The notes under the pieces were generated by a model that worked only from the letters and a program-made list of their open reading frames with translations, did not search any database and was not told where the DNA came from. Shown one piece after another: positions 16,755 through 25,106 of a stretch of DNA of 64,000 nt. The translations under genes were made by a program, and so were the position numbers. How positions within the stretch are numbered: the stretch's first letter is position 1; each line of letters starts with the position of its first letter. Origin of the DNA: Paenibacillus sp. FSL R5-0912 (lineage in GTDB: Bacteria; Bacillota; Bacilli; Paenibacillales; Paenibacillaceae); the NCBI RefSeq assembly GCF_000758605.1, contig NZ_CP009282.1, positions 4,154,001 through 4,218,000 on the forward strand, written 5' to 3'.

Positions 16755-16804
16755 AAAAACGACCCCGTCCACCACTTTAAAGTGGAAGCTGAGGTCGTTT
16801 TTTT
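16755..16804. terminator. Bidirectional terminator
   Basis: Stem AAACGACC / GGTCGTTT with an inner CCACTTTAAAGTGG hairpin; a T run follows on the plus strand and an A run precedes. It serves the L7/L12-like gene (+) and the ABC permease gene (-). Confidence 0.82.
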
Positions 16805-16836
16805 ATGATGCCGGATTGCCGGCAACCCGGCTGGGG

Positions 16837-17475
16837 TTATACGTCCTTTTTAACAAAAATCCGCATAGAGAGCATATAAGAGCTGTAGATAATAACAAGA
16901 TAGGCCAGAACACCGATGAGGGGCAGAAGCATGCTGTCCAGCCTGCCGGTCCGGAACCATTCAGCAAGTGCAGGAACCCGTTCAGATAAACTTTTGAGTG
17001 CCGTGACGTTCAGTATGATTAACATGATGAATATGAAATTGACTACTTGCATGCCCTTTTGTCCCAGCCAGAAATACAGCGGCAGATAGAAGGAAGCAAG
17101 CAGCGGAAAAGACGCGGCCGCAAGGCCCAGCTCTCTCCAGCGGAGCGGAGCGTCTATCTTCCCCATCGCAAATGCAAACAGATAGAGTAGCAGTGTGCAG
17201 AGGATGCTGAAGGCCAAGAAAGGAATGAGCGTTAAATATTTGGCCTGAATCAGACGCTGCCTAGGTACAGGAAGACTGACCAGAAATTTCTGATTGTTAT
17301 GCTGCATATCAATAGCGCAGGCATTGATCAGCAGCAGCATAGCCGGGAACACCGAGAACAAGGTGTAGGCTTCCGCATTCGTATATCCCACGAGTATATA
17401 ATACGGCACCAGCAGCATAATGAATTTCCGGGTAAGGATGAAGTCTTTGCGGATCAGATACAGGGAGCTATACAT
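16837..17475 (-). CDS. ABC-2 type transporter permease
   Basis: About 212 residues with six hydrophobic segments (near 22, 45, 90, 120, 140 and 180), the pattern of a small ABC-2 membrane subunit. It is third in a GntR-ATPase-permease operon and presumably pairs with the ATPase encoded at 17468-18337. The ATG at 17475 has AAGGAAG 8 nt upstream; a GTG three codons earlier is possible. It overlaps the ATPase gene by 8 nt, so translation is coupled. The last residues (KKDV) are cytosolic. Substrate unknown; such GntR-linked transporters often answer envelope stress. Confidence 0.85.
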   Translation of the reverse strand: MYSSLYLIRKDFILTRKFIMLLVPYYILVGYTNAEAYTLFSVFPAMLLLINACAIDMQHNNQKFLVSLPVPRQRLIQAKYLTLIPFLAFSILCTLLLYLFAFAMGKIDAPLRWRELGLAAASFPLLASFYLPLYFWLGQKGMQVVNFIFIMLIILNVTALKSLSERVPALAEWFRTGRLDSMLLPLIGVLAYLVIIYSSYMLSMRIFVKKDV

Positions 17476-18337
17476 GCGCTTCACTTCCTTTTACCGTAAA
17501 ATACATGATTTCTTCCAGAGTAGGCGTCTCGCAAATAGCAGTATCCTTGAAATATCGTTCGCCCTCCGAACGGTTGCTGATCAGACCCTCGAACCCCAGT
17601 CCGCTCTCGCGGATGCCGACGAACCAGCGCCGGACATCACGGTCGAGCAGTTCCTTCCCGCCTTTGACCAGAAGGTAACGCTCACTGATGCTCTCCTTCA
17701 TCTCATTGAAAACAATCCGCCCCTCATTGATGAATACAATATAGTCGGCAATCCGGTCCAGATCCATCGTGTTATGGGTGGAGAACAGAATCGATTTCTT
17801 CTCGTCCTGAATATGCTCACTGAGCAGCTCCAGCATCTCTCTGCGGAAAATCGGATCAAGCCCCGAGGTGGGCTCATCCATGATTAGCAGATCGGCACCA
17901 TGGGATAGGGCGATGGCGAGCGAGAATTTGATTTTCATCCCCTTGGACAGATCCTTGATCTTCTTGCCGGACGGAAGCTTGAACAGCTCCTGAAACTTCA
18001 CATATGTATCTTCATTCCAGCGGGTGTAGAACGGAGCGATAACTCTCTTCATCTGCTTGACGGTGAGATTCTCATAATAGATATTCTCATCCGAGACATA
18101 ACCGATCCGCTCCTTGACCACTGCCTGATATAGCTGGTTATTCTGGCCGAATATCGTGATATTGCCTTGATCCGGGTAGATCATCCCCATCATCATTTTG
18201 ATCAGCGAAGTTTTGCCTGCACCATTCGGGCCGATCAGGCCTGTAATAAACCCCTCCTTGATGGACAATGAGATATCTTTCAGCTCAAACCGGTCGTAAC
18301 TTTTGGTTAAATGGTCTAACCGGATTACATCGCTCAT
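17468..18337 (-). CDS. ABC transporter ATP-binding protein
   Basis: A 289-residue nucleotide-binding subunit. Walker A is GPNGAGKTS near residue 37, the signature is a divergent LSKGMKIK rather than LSGGQ, Walker B with catalytic Glu is LLIMDEPTSGLD near 160, and the H-loop is STHNTMD. The ~60-residue C-terminal extension is typical of this drug/peptide exporter group. It overlaps the GntR gene by 4 nt (ATGA) and the permease gene by 8 nt, so all three are one unit. Likely an export or sensing module; substrate not deducible. Confidence 0.92.
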   Translation of the reverse strand: MSDVIRLDHLTKSYDRFELKDISLSIKEGFITGLIGPNGAGKTSLIKMMMGMIYPDQGNITIFGQNNQLYQAVVKERIGYVSDENIYYENLTVKQMKRVIAPFYTRWNEDTYVKFQELFKLPSGKKIKDLSKGMKIKFSLAIALSHGADLLIMDEPTSGLDPIFRREMLELLSEHIQDEKKSILFSTHNTMDLDRIADYIVFINEGRIVFNEMKESISERYLLVKGGKELLDRDVRRWFVGIRESGLGFEGLISNRSEGERYFKDTAICETPTLEEIMYFTVKGSEAHV

Positions 18338-18714
18338 TCCTGTTCCTCCTCATAGAGCAGTTTCAGCATCTCCGCCAGCTCGGCGTACTCCATGCCCAGC
18401 AGTCTGCTCTCATCAATGATTTCTTTCAGCTTGCCCTCTACAATCCGCAGCCGCTGCTCCCGGATATATTCCTGATCCGCCCCCGAAACAAAAGAGCCCT
18501 TACCGACAATCGAGTTAACCAGCCCTTCCCGCTCAAGCTCTTCGTAAGCCCGCTTCGTGGTAATGACACTGATCTGCAGCTCCTTGGCCAATAAGCGGAT
18601 CGATGGCAGCGGCGTACCGGAGACCAGCTCCCCTTGCAGAATCATCTGGCGGACTTGTCCTACAATCTGGGCGTAGATCGGTTCACCGGACGTACTTGAT
18701 ATCAAAATATTCAT
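18334..18714 (-). CDS. GntR-family regulator (YtrA-like)
   Basis: A 126-residue regulator: winged helix over residues 10-75 (PIYAQIVGQVRQMI, GTPLPSIRLLAKELQISVIT, GLVNSIVGKGSFV) plus a short helical C-terminus in place of a ligand domain, the YtrA-subfamily layout. It leads an operon with an ABC ATPase and permease and probably represses it. The start MNILISST is fixed by homology pattern; its ribosome site (AAAGGA, 16 nt away) is weak. The inverted repeat at 18753-18773, just upstream, is the natural operator candidate. Confidence 0.88.
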   Translation of the reverse strand: MNILISSTSGEPIYAQIVGQVRQMILQGELVSGTPLPSIRLLAKELQISVITTKRAYEELEREGLVNSIVGKGSFVSGADQEYIREQRLRIVEGKLKEIIDESRLLGMEYAELAEMLKLLYEEEQE

Positions 18715-18752
18715 GCAGCAGCACCAGCGTCCTTTGCGGTATTTGTATTTAA

Positions 18753-18773
18753 TGTATATATATAATATATACA
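18753..18773. promoter_or_regulatory. Candidate GntR operator
   Basis: Perfect inverted repeat TGTATATA-N5-TATATACA, 39 nt upstream of the GntR start codon, in the spacer shared with the divergent membrane-protein gene. AT-rich palindromes of this size are typical YtrA-type sites. It may control both directions. Confidence 0.5.
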
Positions 18774-18934
18774 CTATGTTCAGTGGTGTCAATCCTCTAA
18801 TTAGCAACGCTCCGGTTGGAGCTGCGGCATATTTGGACTACCACTCTCTCGCAGGTATTGATCTAATCACTTATGGGAAGTGGTGTTGTTATATAGAGGC
18901 GGAAGCCAAATGCCAACACAGAGGGGAAGCTCAT

Positions 18935-20419
18935 ATGTCTAGAAAAATCATTGTTTATCCACTCAGCTGCGGGCTGCTGACGGCTGCCGTTATGCTGCTC
19001 ATGCATCCTAAATATTCGTATAATGATCCGGATACGTTCTGGCATCTGGAGGTCGGACGCTACATGCTTGAGCACGGGAAGGTGCTGCATCATGCGATAC
19101 ATACCTTTTATGGAGACCAGCTGCCGTATACCCCCCATGAAGCCGGGTTTCAGCTGCTGATTACACCACTGTACCAGTGGTTCGGCTGGCCGGGGATCTA
19201 TCTGCTAACCGCCCTGTGCCTGTTCGGCTTACTGTTGGGGCTTATACGTCTTGGAGAAGTATCACGTAAAGAGCTGGGTCTGCGGGAGAATCATGTTCTG
19301 CTCCTGCCCTTTGTCCTGCTGGTCTCCTGCTGGATCTACTATAACTACTTCAAGGGAAGACCACAGATGGTCTCCTCTCCACTGATCCTCTGGTTCTTCA
19401 TCTGCATGCGGGAATATCAGCTGAAGCCCCGGGCCAGATATGCGGCACCAATGATAATACTCTCCTGTGCCGTTGCCAATGTCCATACTGGCGTATGGCT
19501 GGTGATTGCCGTGTTTACCGGTATGGCCGTACTGGAATCGCTGATTGCGCGCAATCTCAGCTGGAAGCGAGCTGCCGTCTTCCTGCTGGTCCTGCTAGCC
19601 GGCCTGCCGAATCCGGGAGGACTTCAAGCACTGCTGTTTATCTTCACCGTCACACACAATAACTACAATCTGCTCATTAATGAATGGCAGCCACTCTCCT
19701 TCAGCCGGCCGGACCAGCTGCCTATTCTGCTTCTGCTGCTCTTTTTCGCGGTCACCCTGCCCTTCTCCCTGCAGCGGAGGCCATTTCGCTTCTTCCTGAT
19801 GACCGGTATTCTCTATCTCGGAGTATCCAATTTCAAGCAGAATCTGTTCATGTGGCTGTTCATTCCTTATTTCGCGGCAGTCTTCTTCGAAGCGGTTCCG
19901 CTTCCGGGCAAGCTCAAGCTGCGGGCAAGCGGAAGAGCGGTTGCCCTTGGACTTGTCACCGGGTTGCTGATCAACACTGTATATATCTTCGCGGTCCCGC
20001 CAGTGGTGACTGCTTCAGATTACCCTGTCTTAGAGATGAGCTATGTACTGGAGCATACACCGGCAGGCAGGCGGCCTAAGGTGCTGTCCAGCTATGGGTC
20101 TTCAGGTTATGTGATGTTCCGCGGCGGGGATGTGCTTTGTGACGGGCGCCAGGACCCTTTTATCACCAAGGCTTCGATTGGGATCATGGGCTGGAATGCC
20201 TTCGAACGCTCGATGTACGGCTTCTCCGAATACTTGCCTGATATCGTGAAATATGACCGCCCGGATTATGTGATTGTGCGGAACGGCAGCTCCGGGAGGC
20301 TGTATCAGGACTGGGTGAAAGCACTCGGCACTCCTGTCTACAAAGGAAGCTACGGGAGTGTATTTGTTCCCGGCAACGGGAAGCAGTCCAAGGAAGATCC
20401 TGTGTTCCAGAGCAGCTGA
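18935..20419 (+). CDS. Polytopic membrane protein, GT-C glycosyltransferase-like
   Basis: A 494-residue protein with about ten membrane helices and a soluble C-terminal part of about 130 residues. After the first helix comes NDPDTFWHLEVGRYMLEHGK, an acidic first-loop motif (DPDxxWHLxxG) typical of GT-C-fold lipid-linked sugar transferases and uncharacterised relatives. The C-terminal domain contains SYVLEHTP and CDGRQDPF. AGAGGGGAA lies 8 nt before the ATG; an upstream open stretch to 18713 runs through the GntR promoter and is rejected. Possible role in cell-envelope glycan modification, by fold analogy only. It converges on the gene at 20431 with an 11-bp gap and no clear terminator between. 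Confidence 0.75.
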   Translation: MSRKIIVYPLSCGLLTAAVMLLMHPKYSYNDPDTFWHLEVGRYMLEHGKVLHHAIHTFYGDQLPYTPHEAGFQLLITPLYQWFGWPGIYLLTALCLFGLLLGLIRLGEVSRKELGLRENHVLLLPFVLLVSCWIYYNYFKGRPQMVSSPLILWFFICMREYQLKPRARYAAPMIILSCAVANVHTGVWLVIAVFTGMAVLESLIARNLSWKRAAVFLLVLLAGLPNPGGLQALLFIFTVTHNNYNLLINEWQPLSFSRPDQLPILLLLLFFAVTLPFSLQRRPFRFFLMTGILYLGVSNFKQNLFMWLFIPYFAAVFFEAVPLPGKLKLRASGRAVALGLVTGLLINTVYIFAVPPVVTASDYPVLEMSYVLEHTPAGRRPKVLSSYGSSGYVMFRGGDVLCDGRQDPFITKASIGIMGWNAFERSMYGFSEYLPDIVKYDRPDYVIVRNGSSGRLYQDWVKALGTPVYKGSYGSVFVPGNGKQSKEDPVFQSS

Positions 20420-20430
20420 ACTATACGGCA

Positions 20431-21111
20431 TCAGCCGGTTAAACCCGCAGCCCGCAGGAAATGGCTGACAATCTCACTTTGCAGCCGCACCCTTAAGGAG
20501 AAATCGAGACTCCAGCAGGTTTCCACTGTAACGGCTCTCGCTCCGAGCAGACGCTGCATAGCCATCCGTGAAGTCCCGGCGCGCTCCCGGCGGCGGATAT
20601 TGAAGCGGTAAGCTTTATTCGGAACCGACAAATTCATCTTCTTCACAATTTGCTTCGCTACACCTGCCGCCCGGCTAGCCGGACTGATAATCAGCGTCTG
20701 CCCTACGCGCCGCGGATTAAGCTGTGATAGCCCGTTCGCTTCATGCAGATCCAAATACCAGGATGGACGATAACGCGCGGCAAGTTGAAACACCGCTGCT
20801 GACAACGGATGTCTAGCCTTAGCGCCTGTACCCATCGGGAAGGTACGGTTCAAATCAGGTTTGCCGCGGATGCCCTTCAGCCGTGCGGATACATTCACCA
20901 GCGGGACAATAATCAGCTTTCCTCTGCGCAGAACCCACTCTCCGCGGTTGAACCGGTTTACGATCCCCTGTGCCGCACGGGTACTCGCCGGTTCATTGCC
21001 ATGGACACCGGAGATGATCATAAATACAGGACCGGGAGCTACGCTGTTCACGATATAATAAGGTGTGGCATAGGGAGTTCCTGCTGCTAGCATATGCTTC
21101 TCGACAGACAC
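20431..21111 (-). CDS. Succinylglutamate desuccinylase/aspartoacylase-family (M14-like) zinc hydrolase
   Basis: A 226-residue protein. Zinc ligands are in GVHGNEPAS (HxxE), with the third likely in YLDLHEAN; PDLNRTFP is the substrate-carboxylate loop; VTVETCW near the C-terminus supplies the catalytic Glu. This is the AstE/ASPA layout, smaller than peptidase M14 proper. The GTG at 21111 has GGAGGTGA 7 nt upstream. No signal peptide. It would remove an acyl or amide group from a small carboxylate substrate; the true substrate is unknown. Single gene, convergent with the GT-C-like gene. Confidence 0.85.
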   Translation of the reverse strand: MSVEKHMLAAGTPYATPYYIVNSVAPGPVFMIISGVHGNEPASTRAAQGIVNRFNRGEWVLRRGKLIIVPLVNVSARLKGIRGKPDLNRTFPMGTGAKARHPLSAAVFQLAARYRPSWYLDLHEANGLSQLNPRRVGQTLIISPASRAAGVAKQIVKKMNLSVPNKAYRFNIRRRERAGTSRMAMQRLLGARAVTVETCWSLDFSLRVRLQSEIVSHFLRAAGLTG

Positions 21112-21210
21112 TGCGTTTCACCTCCGTTTAGGTATGCAGAAGTACATTCACTTTATTCTGTAATGTATGCGGATCGACAATGGTGGATTGGACACATAGA
21201 CAGGCGCGGC

Positions 21211-21250
21211 AAAAAGCCGGGTAAAGTCCAGATGGACCTTACCCGGCTTC
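21211..21250 (-). terminator. Terminator of the phytochrome gene
   Basis: Stem AAGCCGGGTAA / TTACCCGGCTT extended by GTCC-AGAT-GGAC, with TTTTTGCC after it on the minus strand, 20 bp past the stop codon at 21269. Confidence 0.88.
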
Positions 21251-21268
21251 TGTGTTCTTAACGGTTAT

Positions 21269-23815
21269 TCAATGAAATACAACCTGGTTTTTTCCGTTGG
21301 ATTTCGCCTCATAGAGCGCCTTCTCCGACCCGGCAATGAACTCTGAAGTACGGTCCGTTGTAAGAGGGACTTTCAGCAGACCGCCAATACTTACGGTGAC
21401 CACACCTTCTTCTTCATAACGGTCGCGGGGAATTTGCAGATCATAGACACCCTTGCGCACAGCTTCGGCCAGCTGCTCCGCCTCTCCGGCGGTTGCCCTG
21501 GACAAGGTCAGGATGAAGGCAGCTCCGCTGAAGCGGGCGACGTAAGCGCCATGCTGCTTGCTGATGATGTTCAGTACATCCGCCACCGATTGAATACACA
21601 GATCTCCGCCTTTTAATCCGTGGACCGCATTATAGGAATGGAAATCATCGATGTCGATAGACAGTAAAAGAAGCGGATCCTGGGCGCGCAGACATTCCTT
21701 CCATGTCTTAGTAAGCTCGTTCTCGAACGCCAGCCGGTTCGGCAGATCCGTTAAGGAATCCGTTGTCAGGTAACTCTGCAATTGGGTAGTTACAGTGGTG
21801 TAGGCTTCACCCTTCGCATCAGCGTTAGACCCCTTACTCAGAACAGCCATAATGGAAGGTTTGCCGCCGTGAATTACGGAGGCCAGTGTCAGGTTCATGT
21901 CCAGCGTTAGTCCATCCGCATTCTGAAACTGTCCGCTGCCGGTTACGAACTGGCTCTTGTTCAGGCTGAGCTCCGAGAAATACTGACGCAATGCAGGACG
22001 GTATGATTCGTGCACATATTTCAGGAACGGCTGACCCGTTAGGGACTTGTCCCTCTCTATAGCCATCAGGTCCAGCGCACGGTTATTGCTATAGACGATA
22101 ATATCATCGGTAATCATAAAAAAAGCTACCGGTGACAGCTCCATCAGCTGCAGATAACGTTGTTCATTATGACGCAGACTGCGTGCATTCTGCAGTGCCT
22201 GTTCTTCGGCCAGACGCAGCTGATTCTCCGTCTGGCCGCGCAGGATAGATTTCAGCTGAGGCAGAATGTTGAGATGCTGATCCTTCCAGGGAAGTGAAGT
22301 AGACTGAACGACCTGACGCCATTTCTCAAAAGATTTCCGGGGAGACAGACGAATCCCGTCATTCTCCTGAATAACAGCCTTTGCAGGATCTCCTGCCCAG
22401 TCCACAATCTCTACAACTTCTGGTCTGAACCAGATCATATAGTTCTGCTGTCCGGGAGTCAGCGCCAGATACAGCACGCCGGAGGCCTTGTCCTTGTAAG
22501 CTTTGGCTGATTCGTATTCCAGACTGAGCCCCGAAGTACAGTAGGTGTAATCCCTGGCTTTACCGGCCAGCCAGCCCGCAAGCTCCCGTACCTGATCCTG
22601 GGAAGGCGTAACCCCGTACAGCATCAGCTTGTCCTGGTAACATACAGCAGCTCCTGAAGCATCCATTAGCGCAAGCAGCGTCTGCTCTTCCTCTCCCAGC
22701 TGCTCAATTACACGGAAGGAGCTTGAATTCCCTGTGAAAACATCGACAATCCGTGTCGCCTTGGTCCGCAGCTGCAGCTCTGTCTGATACGTATCCAGCT
22801 GCTGGCGCTGGTACAGCTCACTGGAGAAGAAGGAACCCAGGAAATTGCACAGATTGCGGATGCGATGCGGTACATACTTTGGCGAATGGTGATGGCAGGT
22901 GATCAGTCCCCACAGCTTGTTATTATGAATTAACGAGATGGTGGTAGTCGCTCCAACCCCCATATTCTGCAAATATTCGATATGCAGCGGGGAGACACTG
23001 CGCAGGATCGACAGGCTGAGGTTCAGCGGCTTGCCGGTTAAGGGCTGAATCACCGGGATAATCGGTACCGGCGTGTAGTGCACATCCACGATGGTCCGCA
23101 GCCAGTTGCGCAAGTACAGCTCACGCGCCTGCTTGGGGATATCAGATGCCGGGTAGTGATGCCCGAGGAACGGTTCCAGACCTTCTTCCTTCGCTTCAGC
23201 TACAACTTTCCCGTTCCACTCCTCATCGAATTCGTAGATCATCACCCGGTCATAACCGAGCATTTCCTTGACCTGTTCAGCCGCTGCCTGACTGGCTTCA
23301 ATCCGGCCTGGAGTCTGCTTCATACGGCCGAAGAATGTGCGGATCCATTCAAAATCATTGGCTCCTGCACCCTCCTCTTCCGAGGCAGGCTCCAGCTCGA
23401 CGATCATCAGCCCTTCACTTTCGTGAATAATGCTGAAGAAACCGGTCATCTCTCCTTCAACTTCAATCTTCAGGACAATATATTGTAAATCTGCAGTTTC
23501 CTTTGCATTCACACTTCGCTCCAGTAAGGCCTTAAGCTGACTATCGCCTACCAGCTCAGCCATAGAAGTTCCGAGCAGCGACTCTGCAGGAATTCCCAGC
23601 AGTACATCTGTGTTGCGGCTGGCCTGGACAATAAGATTGTCCTTGCCCTGCGTCACTGCCAGCAGCACGCCATGCGGCTGAATAAGCCCGGGAATATGGA
23701 TCGGCTCCTTGTCACAGTTCGTGAGGTCCAGCGATTCCTTCAGTTCCAGACCGGTTTCGTTCAGCAGGGTGCGGTTGAGCGGATCATTTTCGTTATGGGC
23801 TTTAAAGTCTGACAT
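21269..23815 (-). CDS. bphP: Bacteriophytochrome with PAS and degenerate GGDEF domain
   Basis: An 848-residue red/far-red photoreceptor. The N-terminal PAS carries Cys34 in TNCDKEPIHIPG, the biliverdin-linking cysteine, then IQPHGVLLAV. The GAF domain (about 165-330) has HYPASDIPKQARELY, the chromophore-pocket PASDIP motif. PHY spans about 340-520, a second PAS about 570-690, and a GGDEF-like domain about 700-845. There is no histidine kinase. The GGDEF signature reads SGAAF (763-767), so the diguanylate cyclase site is lost and the output may be binding or protein contact. GGAGGCG 7 nt upstream fixes the ATG at 23815. No haem oxygenase gene for biliverdin is seen nearby. Monocistronic, ending in a strong terminator. 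Confidence 0.93.
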   Translation of the reverse strand: MSDFKAHNENDPLNRTLLNETGLELKESLDLTNCDKEPIHIPGLIQPHGVLLAVTQGKDNLIVQASRNTDVLLGIPAESLLGTSMAELVGDSQLKALLERSVNAKETADLQYIVLKIEVEGEMTGFFSIIHESEGLMIVELEPASEEEGAGANDFEWIRTFFGRMKQTPGRIEASQAAAEQVKEMLGYDRVMIYEFDEEWNGKVVAEAKEEGLEPFLGHHYPASDIPKQARELYLRNWLRTIVDVHYTPVPIIPVIQPLTGKPLNLSLSILRSVSPLHIEYLQNMGVGATTTISLIHNNKLWGLITCHHHSPKYVPHRIRNLCNFLGSFFSSELYQRQQLDTYQTELQLRTKATRIVDVFTGNSSSFRVIEQLGEEEQTLLALMDASGAAVCYQDKLMLYGVTPSQDQVRELAGWLAGKARDYTYCTSGLSLEYESAKAYKDKASGVLYLALTPGQQNYMIWFRPEVVEIVDWAGDPAKAVIQENDGIRLSPRKSFEKWRQVVQSTSLPWKDQHLNILPQLKSILRGQTENQLRLAEEQALQNARSLRHNEQRYLQLMELSPVAFFMITDDIIVYSNNRALDLMAIERDKSLTGQPFLKYVHESYRPALRQYFSELSLNKSQFVTGSGQFQNADGLTLDMNLTLASVIHGGKPSIMAVLSKGSNADAKGEAYTTVTTQLQSYLTTDSLTDLPNRLAFENELTKTWKECLRAQDPLLLLSIDIDDFHSYNAVHGLKGGDLCIQSVADVLNIISKQHGAYVARFSGAAFILTLSRATAGEAEQLAEAVRKGVYDLQIPRDRYEEEGVVTVSIGGLLKVPLTTDRTSEFIAGSEKALYEAKSNGKNQVVFH

Positions 23816-23974
23816 GATGCGACGCCTCCAATGAAGTGAAAGATTTCCAAGCATTAATGATGCGTAGTTTCATTCATTTTATCTTATTTTCGGCAGAGTT
23901 AACAAATCGCGCAGTACGTTTAGGAACGACTCTATCTGGGAGGGCGGGTTATTTTCCGGGACAGATGTATACAA

Positions 23975-24001
23975 AAATCCCGCCAGTTCAGAACTGGCAG
24001 G
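23975..24001 (-). terminator. Terminator-like hairpin upstream of bphP
   Basis: Minus-strand stem CCAGTT-CTG-AACTGG, extendable, followed by ATTTTTG, 160 nt before the bphP start codon. No minus-strand gene lies upstream, so it may be an attenuator in the bphP leader or a leftover terminator. The rest of the 298-bp spacer shows nothing clear. Confidence 0.45.
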
Positions 24002-24113
24002 ACCGTTAGGAGTGTCCTTGGGGTAAGACTAAATCAGTAAACACTAATGTTTGAAATAGAATAATTATGTATAATATCTATGGATAGCGGAAAGTCTTAG
24101 GAGGTTAAATCTT

Positions 24114-24335
24114 ATGGAAGAAGTACGGATTCAGAAGCAGGACCGCTCCGTAAGCTTCAGAGTTGCAGTAGATGCTGGGGAGTTTATCGTCTTTGATATG
24201 TCTCTTTCCAGCCCTACCCGTAACCGCACCCTATACAGCGGTACGGAGTTCAGTCAGGCTTGGGCAGCCGCAGAAGCGGTTCTGGGTAAAATCGCAGTCC
24301 CTGATGAACTCTTGAAATTTGCAACAACAGCCTGA
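24114..24335 (+). CDS. Small hypothetical protein
   Basis: 73 residues (MEEVRIQKQDRSVSFRV...), soluble, mixed charge, predicted beta-rich N-terminal half and a helical C-terminus; no recognised motif. Strong AGGAGG 9 nt before the ATG and a terminator directly after the stop support it as a real single gene. Function unknown. Confidence 0.78.
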   Translation: MEEVRIQKQDRSVSFRVAVDAGEFIVFDMSLSSPTRNRTLYSGTEFSQAWAAAEAVLGKIAVPDELLKFATTA

Positions 24336-24345
24336 TGCCCCAGAG

Positions 24346-24372
24346 TTGACCCCTCCACAGGGGTCTTTATTA
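24346..24372 (+). terminator. Terminator
   Basis: GACCCCT-CCAC-AGGGGTC followed by TTTATTATT, 11 bp after the stop of the 73-residue protein gene. Confidence 0.85.
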
Positions 24373-24428
24373 TTCTTATACCAGGATGCTTCTGGTCTAA
24401 CGTATCCCACTAATCCGAGGTGACCGTA

Positions 24429-24551
24429 ATGAGTAAATATAAACGTTCAGGCAGAGACATTGTTTCTTTTCTGCTGGGATTAGCTTCTGTGCTGATCATT
24501 GCCTTCTTCGTTATCCGGTATCTTCTTCAGAATGTTTCGTTCGGGCCTTAG
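24429..24551 (+). CDS. Very small membrane protein (40 aa)
   Basis: ATG at 24429 opens a 40-codon frame: a basic head (MSKYKRSGRD), one membrane helix (VSFLLGLASVLIIAFFVI) and a short tail RYLLQNVSFGP. The ribosome site GAGGTGA ends 5 nt before the ATG. Positive-inside topology predicts an N-in single span. The site quality and amphipathic layout favour a real gene; function unknown. Confidence 0.6.
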   Translation: MSKYKRSGRDIVSFLLGLASVLIIAFFVIRYLLQNVSFGP

Positions 24552-24637
24552 GGGTGGGCTGAGAAAGTCCTGTCACTACTTAGCTTTGAAATGTTGTACG
24601 TAATGCAACTTGGACTCATAGATATTAGGAAATTTGT

Positions 24638-24773
24638 AAGGTTTGTTGTATGAAATACAACAATTCCTCAGCTCAAAAGCTTCAACACAGGGAAATCCTG
24701 CCTTTTATACAACATTTTTCGTTTAAGCTCAATTTCAAGAGAAGAATGTTGTATTTCGTGCAGGATTTTTTTG
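24638..24773 (+). repeat. Dispersed intergenic repeat, copy 1
   Basis: About 135 bp. It begins with the palindrome TTGTTGTAT-GAA-ATACAACAA (24643-24663) and ends AATGTTGTATTTCGTGCAGG plus a T run. A diverged copy in the opposite orientation is at 61484-61617. It fills part of the 555-bp spacer between 24551 and 25107; short frames inside it are not credible genes. Confidence 0.65.
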
Positions 24774-25031
24774 GATTCCTTCGTCATCGAGAAAGCATAG
24801 CTCCTATTCCAACGCAAAAAGGAGCATTGGGGGAATGCTCCTCTTCGGCTTGCATATACCGTCATTTGAACTGCGCCTCCGGCAAAAGTTAATCCGGAAG
24901 TTATATCAATAAGTTACCTTAAAAATGACAATAATACAAGTATTTCCTACTCCGTCCAAGAAAATAAGATCATCTAATGACTGTGCTTCCTTGTATAGCA
25001 GCCCATGCGGATATTTCGGCCGGAACGGACT

Positions 25032-25061
25032 TTGCCGACTGACGAGCACACCCGTTATAAT
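25032..25061 (+). promoter_or_regulatory. Candidate sigma-A promoter
   Basis: TTGCCG (25032-25037), 18-bp spacer, TATAAT (25056-25061), 45 bp upstream of the Ntn-hydrolase start codon. Confidence 0.65.
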
Positions 25062-25106
25062 GAACCTACTTTGCGCAGAGAGTAAACGAGAGAAGGTTAT
25101 TATACT

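Noticed and set aside
21269..21800. Active diguanylate cyclase
   Set aside because: The signature is SGAAF instead of GG(D/E)EF, so catalysis is not supported.
24668..24865. Small protein encoded inside the dispersed repeat
   Set aside because: It coincides with repeat sequence, has no ribosome site, and the other copy does not keep a convincing equivalent frame.
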